A stretch of 64,000 nucleotides of DNA from Liquidambar formosana (lineage: Eukaryota; Streptophyta; Magnoliopsida; Saxifragales; Altingiaceae): assembly GCA_039720395.1 (NCBI GenBank), contig CM077823.1, positions 4,950,909 through 5,014,908 of the forward strand. Direction: 5' to 3'. Below are positions 13,696-24,091 of the stretch, piece by piece (the first letter of the stretch is position 1; each line of letters begins with the position of its first letter). Under the pieces are notes generated by a model. That model was not told the DNA's origin. It did not search any database and worked only from the letters and a program-made list of their open reading frames with translations. The translations under genes and the position numbers were made by a program.

Positions 13696-14590
13696 TCTGC
13701 TGCACAAAGAGTATACCCCATCTATAAACTATAATGCTGCACAAGTATACTTTGTCTTCAAACCACCAAAAGATCTTCAAATCATGCGAAAATTCAAATT
13801 GATGCTATTGCTATTGCCTTCCTACTACTGATGCCTCTATCTTCTTGTTGCTTAGAAATAAATATGAATGGAAAGTGAAATTCTGAAAGTTTTCTATGGA
13901 GATAAGAATGGCCTCTCCAACAACGAGAAGCTTTGGCCTGGAAAAAAAAAGTAGGGAAAAAAAAAAAAACACAGGAAGACTGACAAACAAACTTAACATA
14001 GAACTGAAAGCAACATATAGCAAATAACAAATAAGTTATTAGTCCCATAAATATTATACAGTTTGAGGAAAAAACAAACTTTTTTTCTCAAGCATTTCAT
14101 CAAACCCGTCGTCGGCATGGTTGGGTTTCCTCATAAACCATACTATTTGCACCAGACTTGAAAAGAAAACAAAGAGCAGAGAGAAGACCAGTACGAACAC
14201 AAATAGTGCTCGTCAGAAACAATGGCTGTCATCGGAGAGAAGATAGTGGCCTCATCATTTTATCGGAGATAACAGTGGTCGTTGGAGAAATTGTATAGAG
14301 AGAAAATAGAGTGAAGGGAGAGGTCAGCCACGATTTGCAGAGAAAGAATGAAAGTCGTCTTCTCTATTAGTGGTCTTCGTTTAATGATGAAATTCAATTT
14401 TTAGCGGTTTGCTAAATTTTGAATTTTAGCTTTGCCGTTAATGGAGTCAAGACGTTTTGTGTCTCACGCAAATATGATTTCTGACATATGAACAATACCT
14501 GACACATCCATTATCAAGCATTTTCATTGGCCTGTGTGATACCACGTCACCATGCTAACGTGGTATCACAGTTACACTGAAGTTTTTCTC
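11294..14590. repeat. 3.3-kb inverted repeat (about 1-kb arms, 1.3-kb spacer)
   Basis: The left arm (11294-12312) and right arm (13620-14590) are reverse complements of each other along most of their length. They start from GAGAAAAACTTCAGTG at 11294, matched by CACTGAAGTTTTTCTC ending at 14590. The inner limits are GATTTGAAGATGG near 12298 and CCATCTTCAAATC near 13622. Each arm carries a subterminal palindrome (TGATACCACGT...ACGTGGTATCA at 11313-11353 and 14532-14571). The spacer holds a SINE. No transposase ORF and no clear TSD were found. It may be a foldback or Mutator-like element with very long TIRs, or an inverted duplication. Confidence 0.8.
12843..12967 (-). mobile_element. SINE, minus strand, in the inverted-repeat spacer
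   Basis: Read on the minus strand, TAGGTCTAGTGGC matches RNA polymerase III box A and TTGGTTTCAACTC matches box B, followed by a tail of AAAATAAAATAAAAAA. The direct repeat TTACATT flanks it (12836-12842 and 12968-12974). The head resembles the element shared at 21.8 and 43.6 kb, so these form one family. Confidence 0.6.
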
Positions 14591-14593
14591 AGA

Positions 14594-14718
14594 AATGAGG
14601 GGAGATGCCAGGTTTGTCATAATGGAGAAAGATGAGAGACTTTTTTTTTTTTTTTTTTTTTTTAATTTAAATGGGAAGCATGCTTTATATGTACCCACCC
14701 ACTGTGTGAGGGAGGGGC
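14594..14718 (+). repeat. Extra copy of the F-box upstream segment
   Basis: This block matches the immediate upstream sequence of F-box genes A (16064-16200) and B (35352-35445). Shared words include TTTGTC, AATGGAGAAAGATGAGAGAC and AAGCATGCTTTATA. Its poly-T interior differs. It lies left of the Mutator-like insertion, so the upstream region of gene A exists in two partial copies flanking the element. Confidence 0.65.
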
Positions 14719-14727
14719 GATGAGTGG

Positions 14728-16053
14728 GGGAGCAGATAGTGCCGAGGGGATGTTTTCTCGGCACCGTGCTGAGGTTCTTTGGATTGCGCCATGTGGCACA
14801 ATATCTTATCTAAGGGCTGAAACAAGTCCACTAAATAAAACAACTCAAGCATTCGTGTAACGACAGTAGCTCGCCGTTACCCACAAAATGTAGCGTTTTG
14901 CCCATTTGCATCTGTGATTTCCCTTGCTATTCTCGTCGGGGATTTGGTTATCCTCTCGCATCGTTGCAAACCCCTAGGCGATTAAACCATTTCCCTCCTT
15001 CACCACATTGCCAGATTTCTGAAAACCGTTGCAGTCTTTGTAAGGCACCACTAGCCGCCGTCGTGAAGCCTTCCCAACCCCCATACCCATTGTCAATAGC
15101 AAACCCAAAACCTTAACCCTTGCACCACAAATCAAATCACAGTTGACCTTCAATCCCATTCCAATCGAACCCCAAACCCATCATCATCAAACCTAGTCAA
15201 ACCCCAAACGCAATAGTCCTCGCAACAGTCCTCGACGAGCTCGATTATTGGCGATGGACTCAAGAGCAGTGATCTTGGCTTTGGCTTCGTCGACGGTTGA
15301 CGAATCGGGGCAGGGACCGAGGGCTTGGAGGATTAATTGGGTTCAGTTGATTTCGGGGACAGATTGGATCATTGTGTGAAGGACTTTCGAGTGGGTCAAA
15401 TTGGGCATTTAAGAGAGTAGGGATTCGTGAGGGTTGGGTACTGAGTACGATGGATCGAGGGTGGGTTTGGTAGAATTGAGTTAGGGGAGTTGGGATAGAA
15501 GGTAAGAGAAGGATTGGGAAATCTTTTGGGTTTGGATCCATTTCTGATAAGTGTTTCAGAGAGAGAGAGAAGGAGAGAGATGAATCAATGGCCGGAAAAA
15601 ATGGGGTTGGCCAAAGAGTGTGGGGTGGTGTGTGCTACCCACGTGGCCAAGAAAAGGGCATGGCGGATTGTAGTGCCGAGAACATGAAAAAGAAGGGGAG
15701 ATCACAATGGCGATTCGTCGGTGAGGTTGGCGGCTGTGCTTCGTCAACGAGGTTGGTGTCGGGGAGATCTCAATGGAGTTGGCTGGAGAGCTTTCCTTTC
15801 CGTCAATGAGGAAATCTCAAGTGTAAATGGCAAGGGAGATCTCAAGTGAAGTGGAGATCTTTTGCTTCAAATTTTAGGATAACGATGAGCTGTGCTATTA
15901 AGGTTGCCTTTGAGAGTTGAAACGCCATGTCTGGGTCATTGTACCAAATGGACTTCTTTCAGCGGTTGGATGAGGTGCTGTGCCACATGGCGCGATCTAA
16001 ACCACTTTGGCACGATACCAAGGAAACATCCCCTTGGCACTGAATTCGCTCCC
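14728..16053. mobile_element. Mutator-like element (possible Pack-MULE) with 9-bp TSD, upstream of F-box A
   Basis: The 1326-bp element is bounded by imperfect TIRs of about 75 bp. The left end has GGGAGCAG...AGTGCCGAGGGGATGTTT. The right end, reversed, has GGGAGCG...AGTGCCAAGGGGATGTTT. Both TIRs reach a shared GCGCCATGTGGCACA. It is flanked by a perfect 9-bp duplication GATGAGTGG (14719-14727 and 16054-16062). The interior (about 14880-15850) is clearly more GC-rich than the surroundings and open in several frames (15260-15541 minus, 15588-15809 plus), as in captured gene sequence. I recognise no protein family in it and no transposase. It ends about 300 bp before the F-box A start codon. 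Confidence 0.7.
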
Positions 16054-16192
16054 GATGAGTGGAGATGTCAGTTTTGTCAAAATGGAGAGAGATGAGAGAC
16101 TTTTGTGGTTGCGGCGAATTCATGCTTTATACCGAAAAATTTGACAAGGTACCGTATGGTTTCTCCTTGTGTTCGTTGAACGGAAAGCATGC

Positions 16193-16200
16193 TTTATATG
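16193..16200 (+). promoter_or_regulatory. Candidate TATA box of F-box gene A
   Basis: TTTATATG lies 165 bp upstream of the ATG, within sequence conserved in copy B, where the same place reads TTTATACG (about 35432). The spacing would allow a 5' leader of about 130 bp. This is prediction only. Confidence 0.25.
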
Positions 16201-16364
16201 TACCACTGCTTTACCCACTAAAAGGCAAAAACCTCTCCTCGGCATACGAGTCGGCTAACGCCACTCGGTTCACATACCTTTATCCTTATAACACACTCTC
16301 ATCACTTTCTGCCTCTCCACCTCTTCTTTTTGGGGACTGTACTACAGAGTCCTGAGTGAAAACG

Positions 16365-17612
16365 ATGAACAGCTCCGGGGAAAGAAGCCTTGTGTCGGTG
16401 GAGCACTCGCCGGCGGCAGAGGCAATCGCGGGCAACGAAGATCTGGTAAGAGAGATACTCTTACGTCTGCCAGTAAAGTCTCTCCTCAGATTCGAATCCG
16501 TATCGAAGAAATGGCTGTCTCTCATCTCCGATCCCCATTTCGCTCAGAGCTACACCCACCACCATAACCCCAACTACGAACCCTCCGGCCTTTTGTTGAA
16601 CAATTGGTTTTTTAGATGGCAGTTCATTCCTTTGGACGACGATGATCTGTCTAGGGTTAACCTCTTGTCTCAGGGTAGTGTTAAGTTTTTGTGTCCTGAT
16701 GACCCAGGTTTCTGTATTTTACAGTCTTGCAATGGATTACTACTGTGTTCTCCTAGCCAATTGTGTTCTCCTAGCCATTTTAAGACACGTGATCCTTTCT
16801 TCCATTGTTACATCTATAATCTCACCACCAAAAAATACAGGTTTCTTCGTTTCCTTAATCGTGAATTTGGGGCTACTTTGGTTGCTGTTAATATGGCCTT
16901 CGATCCTTCAAAATCACCTCACTACAAACTCATTTGTATTCGAGAGATGGACGAACCAAGATTGGAACCAAATTTTACCTATCGAATCGATATCTATTCC
17001 TCGGAGACTGACTCTCTGAAACCCTCCTCCAACTCAGGGTCCCCTCTTACTATCACTGCACAACTAGAAGGTATATACTTTTTCTGGCCAATCTACTGTA
17101 ACGGCGCAATTCATTGGTATAGTGATGAAGGCGACACTTCCTTGTATTTCGATATCGATACAGAGTGCTTGAAAACAATCCCAATGCCTCCATTTTATAA
17201 CGAACATATTTGCGGTAGGTATTTCGGGGAGTCAAGGGGCCATTTGCATCTAATGGTGTATAACTTTCGCGAATACTGCCCAACAAAATTTGACATCATG
17301 GAGTTGAAAGCGGATTATTCTGGATGGTTCGTAGCGTACCGTGTCGATCTTGATGCTGTAGCAATTACATACCCGGAAATGAGATGCTGTAAATATGGAA
17401 CATTTTCTGTACTGTGTGTTGTTCGAGCAGAAAAAGAGGAGGACTCAACACTGGTGATTTGTGTACCTGGTAAAGCCATCTCCTTTAATCTTCACGATAA
17501 GACATGGAAGGTGCTTTGTGATTTAGTGCCCAATCAAAATGCTCCTGCGACTATATATGACTATGGTTGGTTTCGTGCCGATCAATACATTTTAGCCCTC
17601 TGCCATGTTTGA
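16365..17612 (+). CDS. F-box protein with FBA-type C-terminal domain (copy A)
   Basis: Single-exon gene, 415 aa from the first ATG; the upstream in-frame GTG at 16356 is not a likely plant start. Residues about 24-61 form an F-box ([20 protein letters not shown]... ending [12 protein letters not shown]). This domain binds SKP1 in SCF ubiquitin ligases. The rest resembles F-box-associated domains, with the hallmarks [24 protein letters not shown], a GESRGHLHL strand and the C-terminal [19 protein letters not shown]. That half is expected to recognise the target protein. A 7-residue insertion (QLCSPSH) arises from a short tandem duplication absent from copy B. The length is typical for the family. 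The substrate is unknown. No S-RNase or receptor gene lies nearby to suggest a self-incompatibility role. Confidence 0.92.
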   Translation: MNSSGERSLVSVEHSPAAEAIAGNEDLVREILLRLPVKSLLRFESVSKKWLSLISDPHFAQSYTHHHNPNYEPSGLLLNNWFFRWQFIPLDDDDLSRVNLLSQGSVKFLCPDDPGFCILQSCNGLLLCSPSQLCSPSHFKTRDPFFHCYIYNLTTKKYRFLRFLNREFGATLVAVNMAFDPSKSPHYKLICIREMDEPRLEPNFTYRIDIYSSETDSLKPSSNSGSPLTITAQLEGIYFFWPIYCNGAIHWYSDEGDTSLYFDIDTECLKTIPMPPFYNEHICGRYFGESRGHLHLMVYNFREYCPTKFDIMELKADYSGWFVAYRVDLDAVAITYPEMRCCKYGTFSVLCVVRAEKEEDSTLVICVPGKAISFNLHDKTWKVLCDLVPNQNAPATIYDYGWFRADQYILALCHV

Positions 17613-18898
17613 GCATCTACCGTTTCTTTGGAATTGACCTGCCCATGCCCAGCCCTCTATATTTTGGTGGTAAGAAGTGGAATATTTTATGTATCTAAAC
17701 TTGATGGTAGTAAGAAGCATTTTGGTCGCCTAGTTTCCAGTTTCCGCTACTGAAGTCAATATGTATGTTGAATGATGTTTGGTTTATAATATTGTAAATT
17801 ATGGATTTCTAGTCATTTTGATGTTAGATGTCCATGTTATTAGGGGTATACTCCTTCCCTTTTCTAATTGCTATTTTTGAGATGTATTCTAGATAACATA
17901 ACATTTCATGGTCATGCTTCCCTATTCTGCTGGTTGGTTTTATACAAGCTTAATTATTATTAGTTTATGATTCTCCAATCAACTTGTGAATTTATTTCAA
18001 TAACTGATTGGTTGTCTGCTTACATTTTTGTCCATTACAGTTTGATTGTAAAAGTTGCATCATTTGACACTAATCGTGAACCACAAAGTTCAACCACAAT
18101 TGGTATCTGCCATCTCAAGTTCTTTAAAAGGCATAAGAAAACTTGGGATGCTGAATATTGACAAATAAAACATCGGTTCCAAATTTAAGGGGAATTTGGT
18201 TCTTGATGATAAGAGTAGGCCTTGTTCGTTTGTAGGAATGTAGATACTTGATAGTGAGCCCTTTTTGTTATGGTCTCAGCTTCCATTTGCTGTAAATAGT
18301 TAGAAACTTATCTGAGAAACCCATATTTGTGATATGATTTAGATTCAATAGTTTAAGGTTTTGAATAATTTTACGAGAGAATACTTTAAAATATTTATGA
18401 AGCCATATAGCTTCATTAAGAAAAGTTTGAAGTGATTATTCAGCAATCTTATATTGATCCATCTAGTTGATAGTGAGGTCTAATTCTGTCTTTTCTCATG
18501 AGGTTGGACCAAATGACATTTTAAATTGCTTAAGTTTATTTCTGTCTTAGATTTTGTTAGAAATCTTGGTGCTTGCGATTGGGATCCTTTGGGATATCAT
18601 GGATATCTAATTTGGTCTCCTAGATCCAAGAATTTATCCTGCTGAATGTTGTCAAGAGGGATTTGTTTTTGCATTGGACGGTAGTGCCAATTCTGGTGTT
18701 CTAGAGTAGTTGAGTTCTATGGACTTTGGCCTGTGTGATTAAATTGTCCGTCGCAGTCTATATATTTCCCTTGTTGGCTTCTGGTGACACATAATGATCA
18801 TGATTTTACCCTGGGCGGCAAAGCTGTTTCAAAGTTTCTCATAAAGTCGTTGGCAGCAGTAATAATGGTGTTGCATTTCTGGTCAGGATGGATTTGTT
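17613..18898 (+). other. 3' flank of F-box A, conserved in copies B and C
   Basis: No second gene. The sequence is collinear with 36834-38158 and, more loosely, with 57805-58735. The short ORF at 17967-18161 and its counterpart at 37215-37409 persist because the DNA is duplicated, not because of a recognisable domain. AATAAA occurs at 18164 and equivalently at 37412, and could serve as a polyadenylation signal if the 3' UTR is long. Confidence 0.6.
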
Positions 18899-18910
18899 AG
18901 AGGTTGCTTT

Positions 18911-19018
18911 CTCTCTCTCTTTTTGGTAAAATGGGAGGGGTTCAAACCCCTAACGTATCCTAATCCTACCCATTACACCCACCCTCCCTCACCACTAGGC
19001 TAACCCTAGTGGCTTCTG
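18911..19018 (-). mobile_element. Short tRNA-derived SINE with 12-bp TSD, absent from copy B
   Basis: On the minus strand, TAGCCTAGTGG is a clean box A (18992-19002) and GGGGTTTGAACCCC a clean box B (18937-18950). An AGAG-rich tail follows after ACCAAAAAG. A perfect 12-bp duplication AGAGGTTGCTTT flanks it (18899-18910 and 19019-19030). Copy B has the uninterrupted site at about 38159-38170 (GATGTTGCTTT), so the insertion postdates the A/B duplication. At 108 bp it is near the short end for plant SINEs. Confidence 0.85.
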
Positions 19019-19257
19019 AGAGGTTGCTTTGGTAAGTGGCTGGGTTTTCTTATTTTTAGAGTCTTCTTCTCAGGGAGGATTTTGTTATTGGAGGTGATGG
19101 TGGTGGCTGAAGCAACAAATTGACTAAAATTTGATCTGGCAGGTGAGGGTAAATAATGTTGGTGAATTCTAATTATGTTTTCTAAAAATACTAAAAATGT
19201 GGTATCCGTGGTTAGAGTACAAAGTTCGTCAGCAACATTCAAATATGTTTGCTCTAA

Positions 19258-19659
19258 GGCTGTGTATGGATTGAGAGAAATGGAGAGAAGAGAAGAGAAG
19301 AGAAAAGAAGGGAAGACAAGAGAAAAGAAAGTAACTTTCTTTCCCACACTGTTTAGTTAGTTAAACCTCATTAAAGAAGAGAAGAGGAGAGAAAGTAATC
19401 ACAATTACATTATTACCCTTTTTATATATTAAACAAAAGTTACATAGGGATATATTTATCATTTCATCACTCACTTATTCCTTCTCTCCATTTCTCTACA
19501 TCTCTCCAATTTTGGGAGAAAGGTAAAGGGCTCCATTTTCTCTCCATTTCTCCGCATTTCCTTTCTCTTCCCTCCCAACTTAACAATCCAAACGAGGGAA
19601 ATGGGGAGAAAATCATTTTCTTTTCTCTTCTCTCCATTTCTCTCAATCCATACATAGCC
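19258..19659. mobile_element. 402-bp Tourist/PIF-Harbinger-like MITE, shared by both copies
   Basis: Long TIRs start GGCTGTGTATGGATTGAGAG at the left, with the right end reading ATCCATACATAGCC, and extend over about 40 bp into purine-rich GGAGAGAAGAG sequence. The TSD is TAA on both sides (19255-19257, 19660-19662). The equivalent copy sits at 38399-38795, so it inserted before the segmental duplication. Confidence 0.75.
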
Positions 19660-20607
19660 TAAGAGAGCTGATCCCTTGTGTCTCTTAGTTTAGCATCATG
19701 TAGAGTAGAGGTGAGTTCTAGTAGTTTGTGTACATTGTGTGATTCCATAGAAGGCATGAAACCATCTATATGTGGGGGATCCTTTAAAAACATCATCTGA
19801 CGGTTTAGAATCTTAAATTTATTTTCCATTGACACTGGTGTCTCTGAATAATATTCGTTTCATTGCCTAGTTGTTTCCTTTGTAGTTCTCACAAAGTACC
19901 TCATATTTTTCTCAGGATGCATTATAATGCGTTATATTCTCTAATGAAGCATATAATAGGGCACTCAGTATTTCTGTCATAGTGTCATCTACGAATACCC
20001 AGACCTGTTATACCACTTTCAATATGAATTTTCCTTGCTCATTCTCTGTTGCATGAAACATAAAAGACAAGTGGTGGAGTGAAAAAATGTTGTGGAGAGT
20101 ATAAAATGTGAGTGAATAGGCAACTTCAATGTTAAGGATGCGTAATCAATCCAATTAAAGCTTTGCTGTGATATGCTGGGCATATGGGAGGGTTTCTATT
20201 ATTGCTTCCTCCAAAATGTTGCTTTTCCTTACGTTAGCTATTTAACAACCATATTTTGTTTAATCTATGTTCTTCATTACTTAGAAAAATGTAATTTGAA
20301 CTCTTAAAAGGCTTATTTATGTAGGGAAAGACCTGTTTGGTTGTTGAATGGAGGAACCTCGAACATATTGTAGAATCTCAACCAACAGGGCTGAGAGAAG
20401 TTTGCCGTAGGGGAAGTACTCTTATCAAAGATTTGGGAATTGGGATCTCCCTCAATCAGGAGCCTCCACAACATGGATTTACTTGTCAGAGTCTTCTTTG
20501 TTTGTTTGTTTGTTTGTTTTTCATTTTTTTATTTTATTATTATTATTATTTATTTTTTTTCCGATGAAGTAAAGAGTATTATTATAAACAAACAAGCGTA
20601 AAAGCGT

Positions 20608-20890
20608 TTCGATAAGGAATTTCTAAGTGAAATTTTAAAGACAAATTTCACCTAAAAATTTCTTATCCAAACATAGCATTAGGGCCTGTTTGGGCATCTG
20701 ATTCAAAATTAAATAATTTAAGAAATTTTACATAATATTGAAGACACAATTTATAGTCTCGAATTAATAAATTCAATAAAATGATGGTCATCATCACAAA
20801 TGAAAGTGAAAATTCAAAATAATAGTGTTTCGATCATGAATTTCTTAGAATTGATTCAAAATTGTTCACATACTATTTACAAACAACTTG
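20608..20890. repeat. Hairpin and MITE-related sequence shared by both copies
   Basis: At 20608-20677 a small inverted repeat is formed by GATAAGGAATTTCTAAGTGA and its near complement. It is followed by GGCCTGTTTGGGCATC and a body with ACATAATATTGAAGACACAA. That body resembles the hairpin MITE at 61986-62279 (ACATAGTATTGAAGGCACAA). The copy B counterpart is at about 41430-41710. Boundaries are not clear. Confidence 0.45.
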
Positions 20891-20939
20891 ATTTGTTTAC
20901 AACCCTAGCGTAAATGTTGACTTGGCTAGTAGTTGCTAT

Positions 20940-21013
20940 GAAGTGTCTACGGTTTCAGACCTTCAAAAAATTATCCATGAATGCAGTTCCAAGCTAAAAT
21001 GAGGCCTTCTCTA

Positions 21014-21044
<31 letters not shown>

Positions 21045-21730
21045 GTTATTTTCGCAATAACCATTGATAATCAGACAAATTTTAGTTTGGGCTCCGAACG
21101 GGGGACAGGTCCCACCCAAATTCAACGTAGAAATATTTCTTCAAAATTGTAGGAAAGAGTGGGGTATTGCAATTGTGCAAATCTCCGAGGCCTCCGTATG
21201 TAATTTCCTTATATTGCCTTGAATGTTGGAACAACCGCCTAAAGTAGACACTAAATTGTCACTCCTGGGCTAGTATTCCTTATACTCGTTCAGGCAACAA
21301 TCTTTGTAAGAATTAACCTCTAGAAAGCACGCCCATAACTTAATTACTCAATCAACAACGTATACCCTGCAAGATTTTATAAACAACATTTACTTTAATT
21401 CTTAATATAGATCGACTTGAAGTTTTGAAATTAATTTAATTGTAGCCCATAGACTTTATAAAACGTCTACGACTCTATGCCTTAGTCAAAATGCTTTCTC
21501 GATAAACAATTGGAATCTAGATGATGGCAGACACTACTACCAATATACAACAGAATGAATAATGTTATAACTTTACGCATTGAAATTGAAAAAACCAAAA
21601 ATTCATTAAAAAAAAATTGAGGAAAATCCGTTTCAAAAGAAGCTATAAGCAAGGGAGAGACAAGTGAAGAAGAGAATTCGTTCTCCGGAATGTCCTCTTA
21701 CCACCTCCCATTTTATCCTTCTTTGTTTCA
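20940..21730. other. Non-coding copy A sequence with ATT microsatellite
   Basis: No gene. (ATT)n lies at about 21016-21044. The site between TTCTTCAAA and AATTGTAGG at 21145 is the uninterrupted counterpart of the 0.62-kb insertion in copy B at 41961-42582. Confidence 0.55.
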
Positions 21731-21734
21731 AAAC

Positions 21735-21868
21735 ATATGGAAGAAAAAAAACCATACGTTTTTCCATATTGGCAAACTCTCACATACGCGGAATCGAAAT
21801 TAATACTTCTGTAAACCTCACATCTTTATTAAAATGTGATATGCCATTAGACCCAAGGTCTATTGGTG
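21735..21868 (-). mobile_element. SINE shared by copies A and B (minus strand)
   Basis: On the minus strand, GGGTCTAATGGCA (box A, about 21842-21854) and TTTCGATTCC (box B, about 21790-21800) have the spacing of a tRNA-type promoter. They are followed by GTGAGAGTTTGCCAATATGG. The copy B equivalent spans about 43560-43680. It resembles the SINE at 12.9 kb. Exact ends and TSD are not resolved. Confidence 0.5.
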
Positions 21869-21899
21869 TCTCAACTTCCTAGTTCATATCACATTTTTT

Positions 21900-23052
21900 C
21901 CATCTTTTTTGGCATCAACAAAATCGATAAAATGCAAAGGTGATATATAAACATATATTGTAGGATTAAGATCCCCTATATTAACTGGACCATCCTATAA
22001 ATCTAAACCATTGATATTTGGTGAGTCCCAAATATCAATTGCACTTCAAAACTCTTATGTACCTGTGACTTGTATTTTTCGAAACTTGTAGGAAATTTAA
22101 TGTTACTTATATGAATCTATCAAAATAGTAAGCAAATAAAATAGAATTGAAGCGAAACAAAATCTAGAAATTAATAAACTTATAGTACACAGAAGTATAC
22201 ACAAAAGTCGATTAAAACAGAAACTACTTAATCAAGGTTAGCGTTTAACGTTATGTCATTAAGACAGAGTTTGCCCTTGTTTTGAGTCGCTCGGATGTCT
22301 GCCTCCCAAAATACACTGATCTGCATCACACAAAAGAAGCACAGCAATCTGTGTGTCTGACGAATACACAGTGCATTTACTCTCTCTCTCTCTCTAAACA
22401 CGACTTTACAAACCCAAATGATGTGAAAATTAACTTTTAATTACCTTCTGAATGTGTGCAAAATGCAAACTTATAGAGGCTTTGAAGTGACTCTCCAAAA
22501 CAGTTAATAGACACGATAAACAATGGTGTTTCATGTGATACGCCTGTTCTGAATTAACAGACAAACTAACTAACGGTAATGAATTTAAATTAGCAAAATT
22601 AACTTTCGCTTAAAAAATAACACACATAGTTCGGTCTTATTTGACCCCACCCAACTTAGTTGAGCATGCACTCATGTGTTATTGGTCCAAGCCCAAAGCT
22701 GGCTAGGTCCTGCCTCCTACACAAAACTTGGATGCCCCTTGGGGCCAACCATAGGCCCAATGTATGTGAACATGAACTCACTAAGTGATTCATAATTTTC
22801 CAATTAGGACAAGTTTTATTACCATTCTTCAACTAACACTTCAAGTGGTGATTTTAGAGAATAATTTCTCATTCAACTTTTAATGATTTTGGCCAATTAA
22901 ATATTTTTTTTAATTCTCTACATGGAAATTAACAAATTCCAATATGGGTCCATCTCAAAATACACATGGGACCTATATGAATAATTGGTCTAAATCTCTC
23001 ATAAAACTAACCGATGGATTTAATTTGATTCATATGTAGTCAAGCATGCTAA
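21900..23052. other. Non-coding copy A sequence, no gene seen
   Basis: Collinear with about 43715-44873 of copy B. It includes (CT)n at 22379-22395, absent from B. Short ORFs are not conserved in reading frame between the copies, which argues against coding. Confidence 0.6.
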
Positions 23053-23057
23053 AAATC

Positions 23058-23821
23058 TGTTGGAAAAACAGTGTAGATACTACTATGTAAATTAAAAATT
23101 AGAACAAAAACTGCAAAAATATAAAACACTTATAAGTTGAGGCATGTACGAAGCACTGTCCTTTAGAGTAGTTCAGCCCTTCTGAGTTGAAACTCGATAC
23201 AGTGGGTCACAGCACTTTACCCTCCATGATTCAACAACCGGGCTCCCACAAGCGTGCACTCGCAAGTGTAGGAGTGAAGTGAAGAACTCAGAATGCTCCT
23301 AACTCTTAAAAATAAAATTGTAAAAGAAAGAAAACAGAGAGAAGAAGAGAAGAGATGATTGCTCTTTGGTGTGTTTTCTGCTGAATGAGAAGGTTGGTTT
23401 ATATAGGTTTTAGAAATCAGTAATATTTCCCAACAGTAAAAAAAAAAAATACAAAATTAAATTCCCAACAGTCAAAATTTTAAATCAACTCAACAAAATT
23501 ATTAAATAAAACAGTCAGCTGATTTAAAACAATCCTGGTATAAAAACAAGTCTTGCGACACGCCCGGCTAAGTCAATTTTCAGACCCCAATCTCGCAAAT
23601 CACTCGATCGGGCTCCTTCTCATGCGCATGTAGGGACTCCTTACATCGTACCACATGATACCACATATAATAAATGAAATATTATATAAACCCATTAAGA
23701 ACCTTTCACTTTTCCAATGTGGGACAAGGTAACTTCACAATATAAAGAAACAAGAGGAAAGCTCTTTAAGAAAGTTTTAGGATTTTTTGAAATACTTATT
23801 TTATATTCTTAAAATACAACA
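23058..23821 (-). mobile_element. Solo LTR (764 bp) with 5-bp TSD, absent from copy B
   Basis: The segment begins TGTTGG and ends CAACA, and is flanked by a perfect 5-bp duplication AAATC (23053-23057, 23822-23826). Copy B reads straight through as GCTAAAAATCAAGTTGATC near 44870, which is the empty site. On the minus strand, TCCCACATTGG and GGGTTTATATAA give an LTR-promoter look common in Copia-type LTRs, so I place it on the minus strand. There is no internal coding. The solo state implies LTR-LTR recombination after insertion. Confidence 0.88.
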
Positions 23822-24091
23822 AAATCAAGTTGATGCGAGAATAAGAGTTGATTCATCTATAAATGTTTATAAATGTAAGTTTTGGATCGAAGAACAATCA
23901 CTTTCGGATCAACTTGAATTTTGGCATAGATCACCTACATGAGAAAGCTACCTCATCAACAATTGGTTTAAAAAATAAGAGTCATAGGTAAGAGTTTTGA
24001 AATACACTTAATGCAAAGTTACATAAATTGTACTTGATATAAAAAGGACTATATATATGTATATATAAGTTGAGCAACAAAATGTTTCTAT

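Noticed and set aside
11294..14590. Target-site duplication for the 3.3-kb inverted repeat
   Set aside because: Flanking 9-mers (TAGGGGGTG and AGAAATGAG) do not match, so transposition is not demonstrated.
15588..15809. Independent gene upstream of F-box A (73-aa ORF, GC-rich)
   Set aside because: It lies inside the TIR- and TSD-bounded Mutator-like element. I treat it as cargo, not as a proven gene.
16356..16364. Upstream in-frame GTG as start for the F-box genes
   Set aside because: GTG is not a normal plant nuclear start. The ATG nine bases downstream is conserved in both copies.
16286..16525. Minus-strand ORF overlapping the F-box start, repeated at 35513-35773 and 56181-56381
   Set aside because: It is an antisense shadow of the conserved F-box coding sequence.
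17967..18161. 64-aa ORF conserved downstream of both F-box genes
   Set aside because: It is preserved because the DNA is duplicated. It is not open in copy C and has no recognisable domain.
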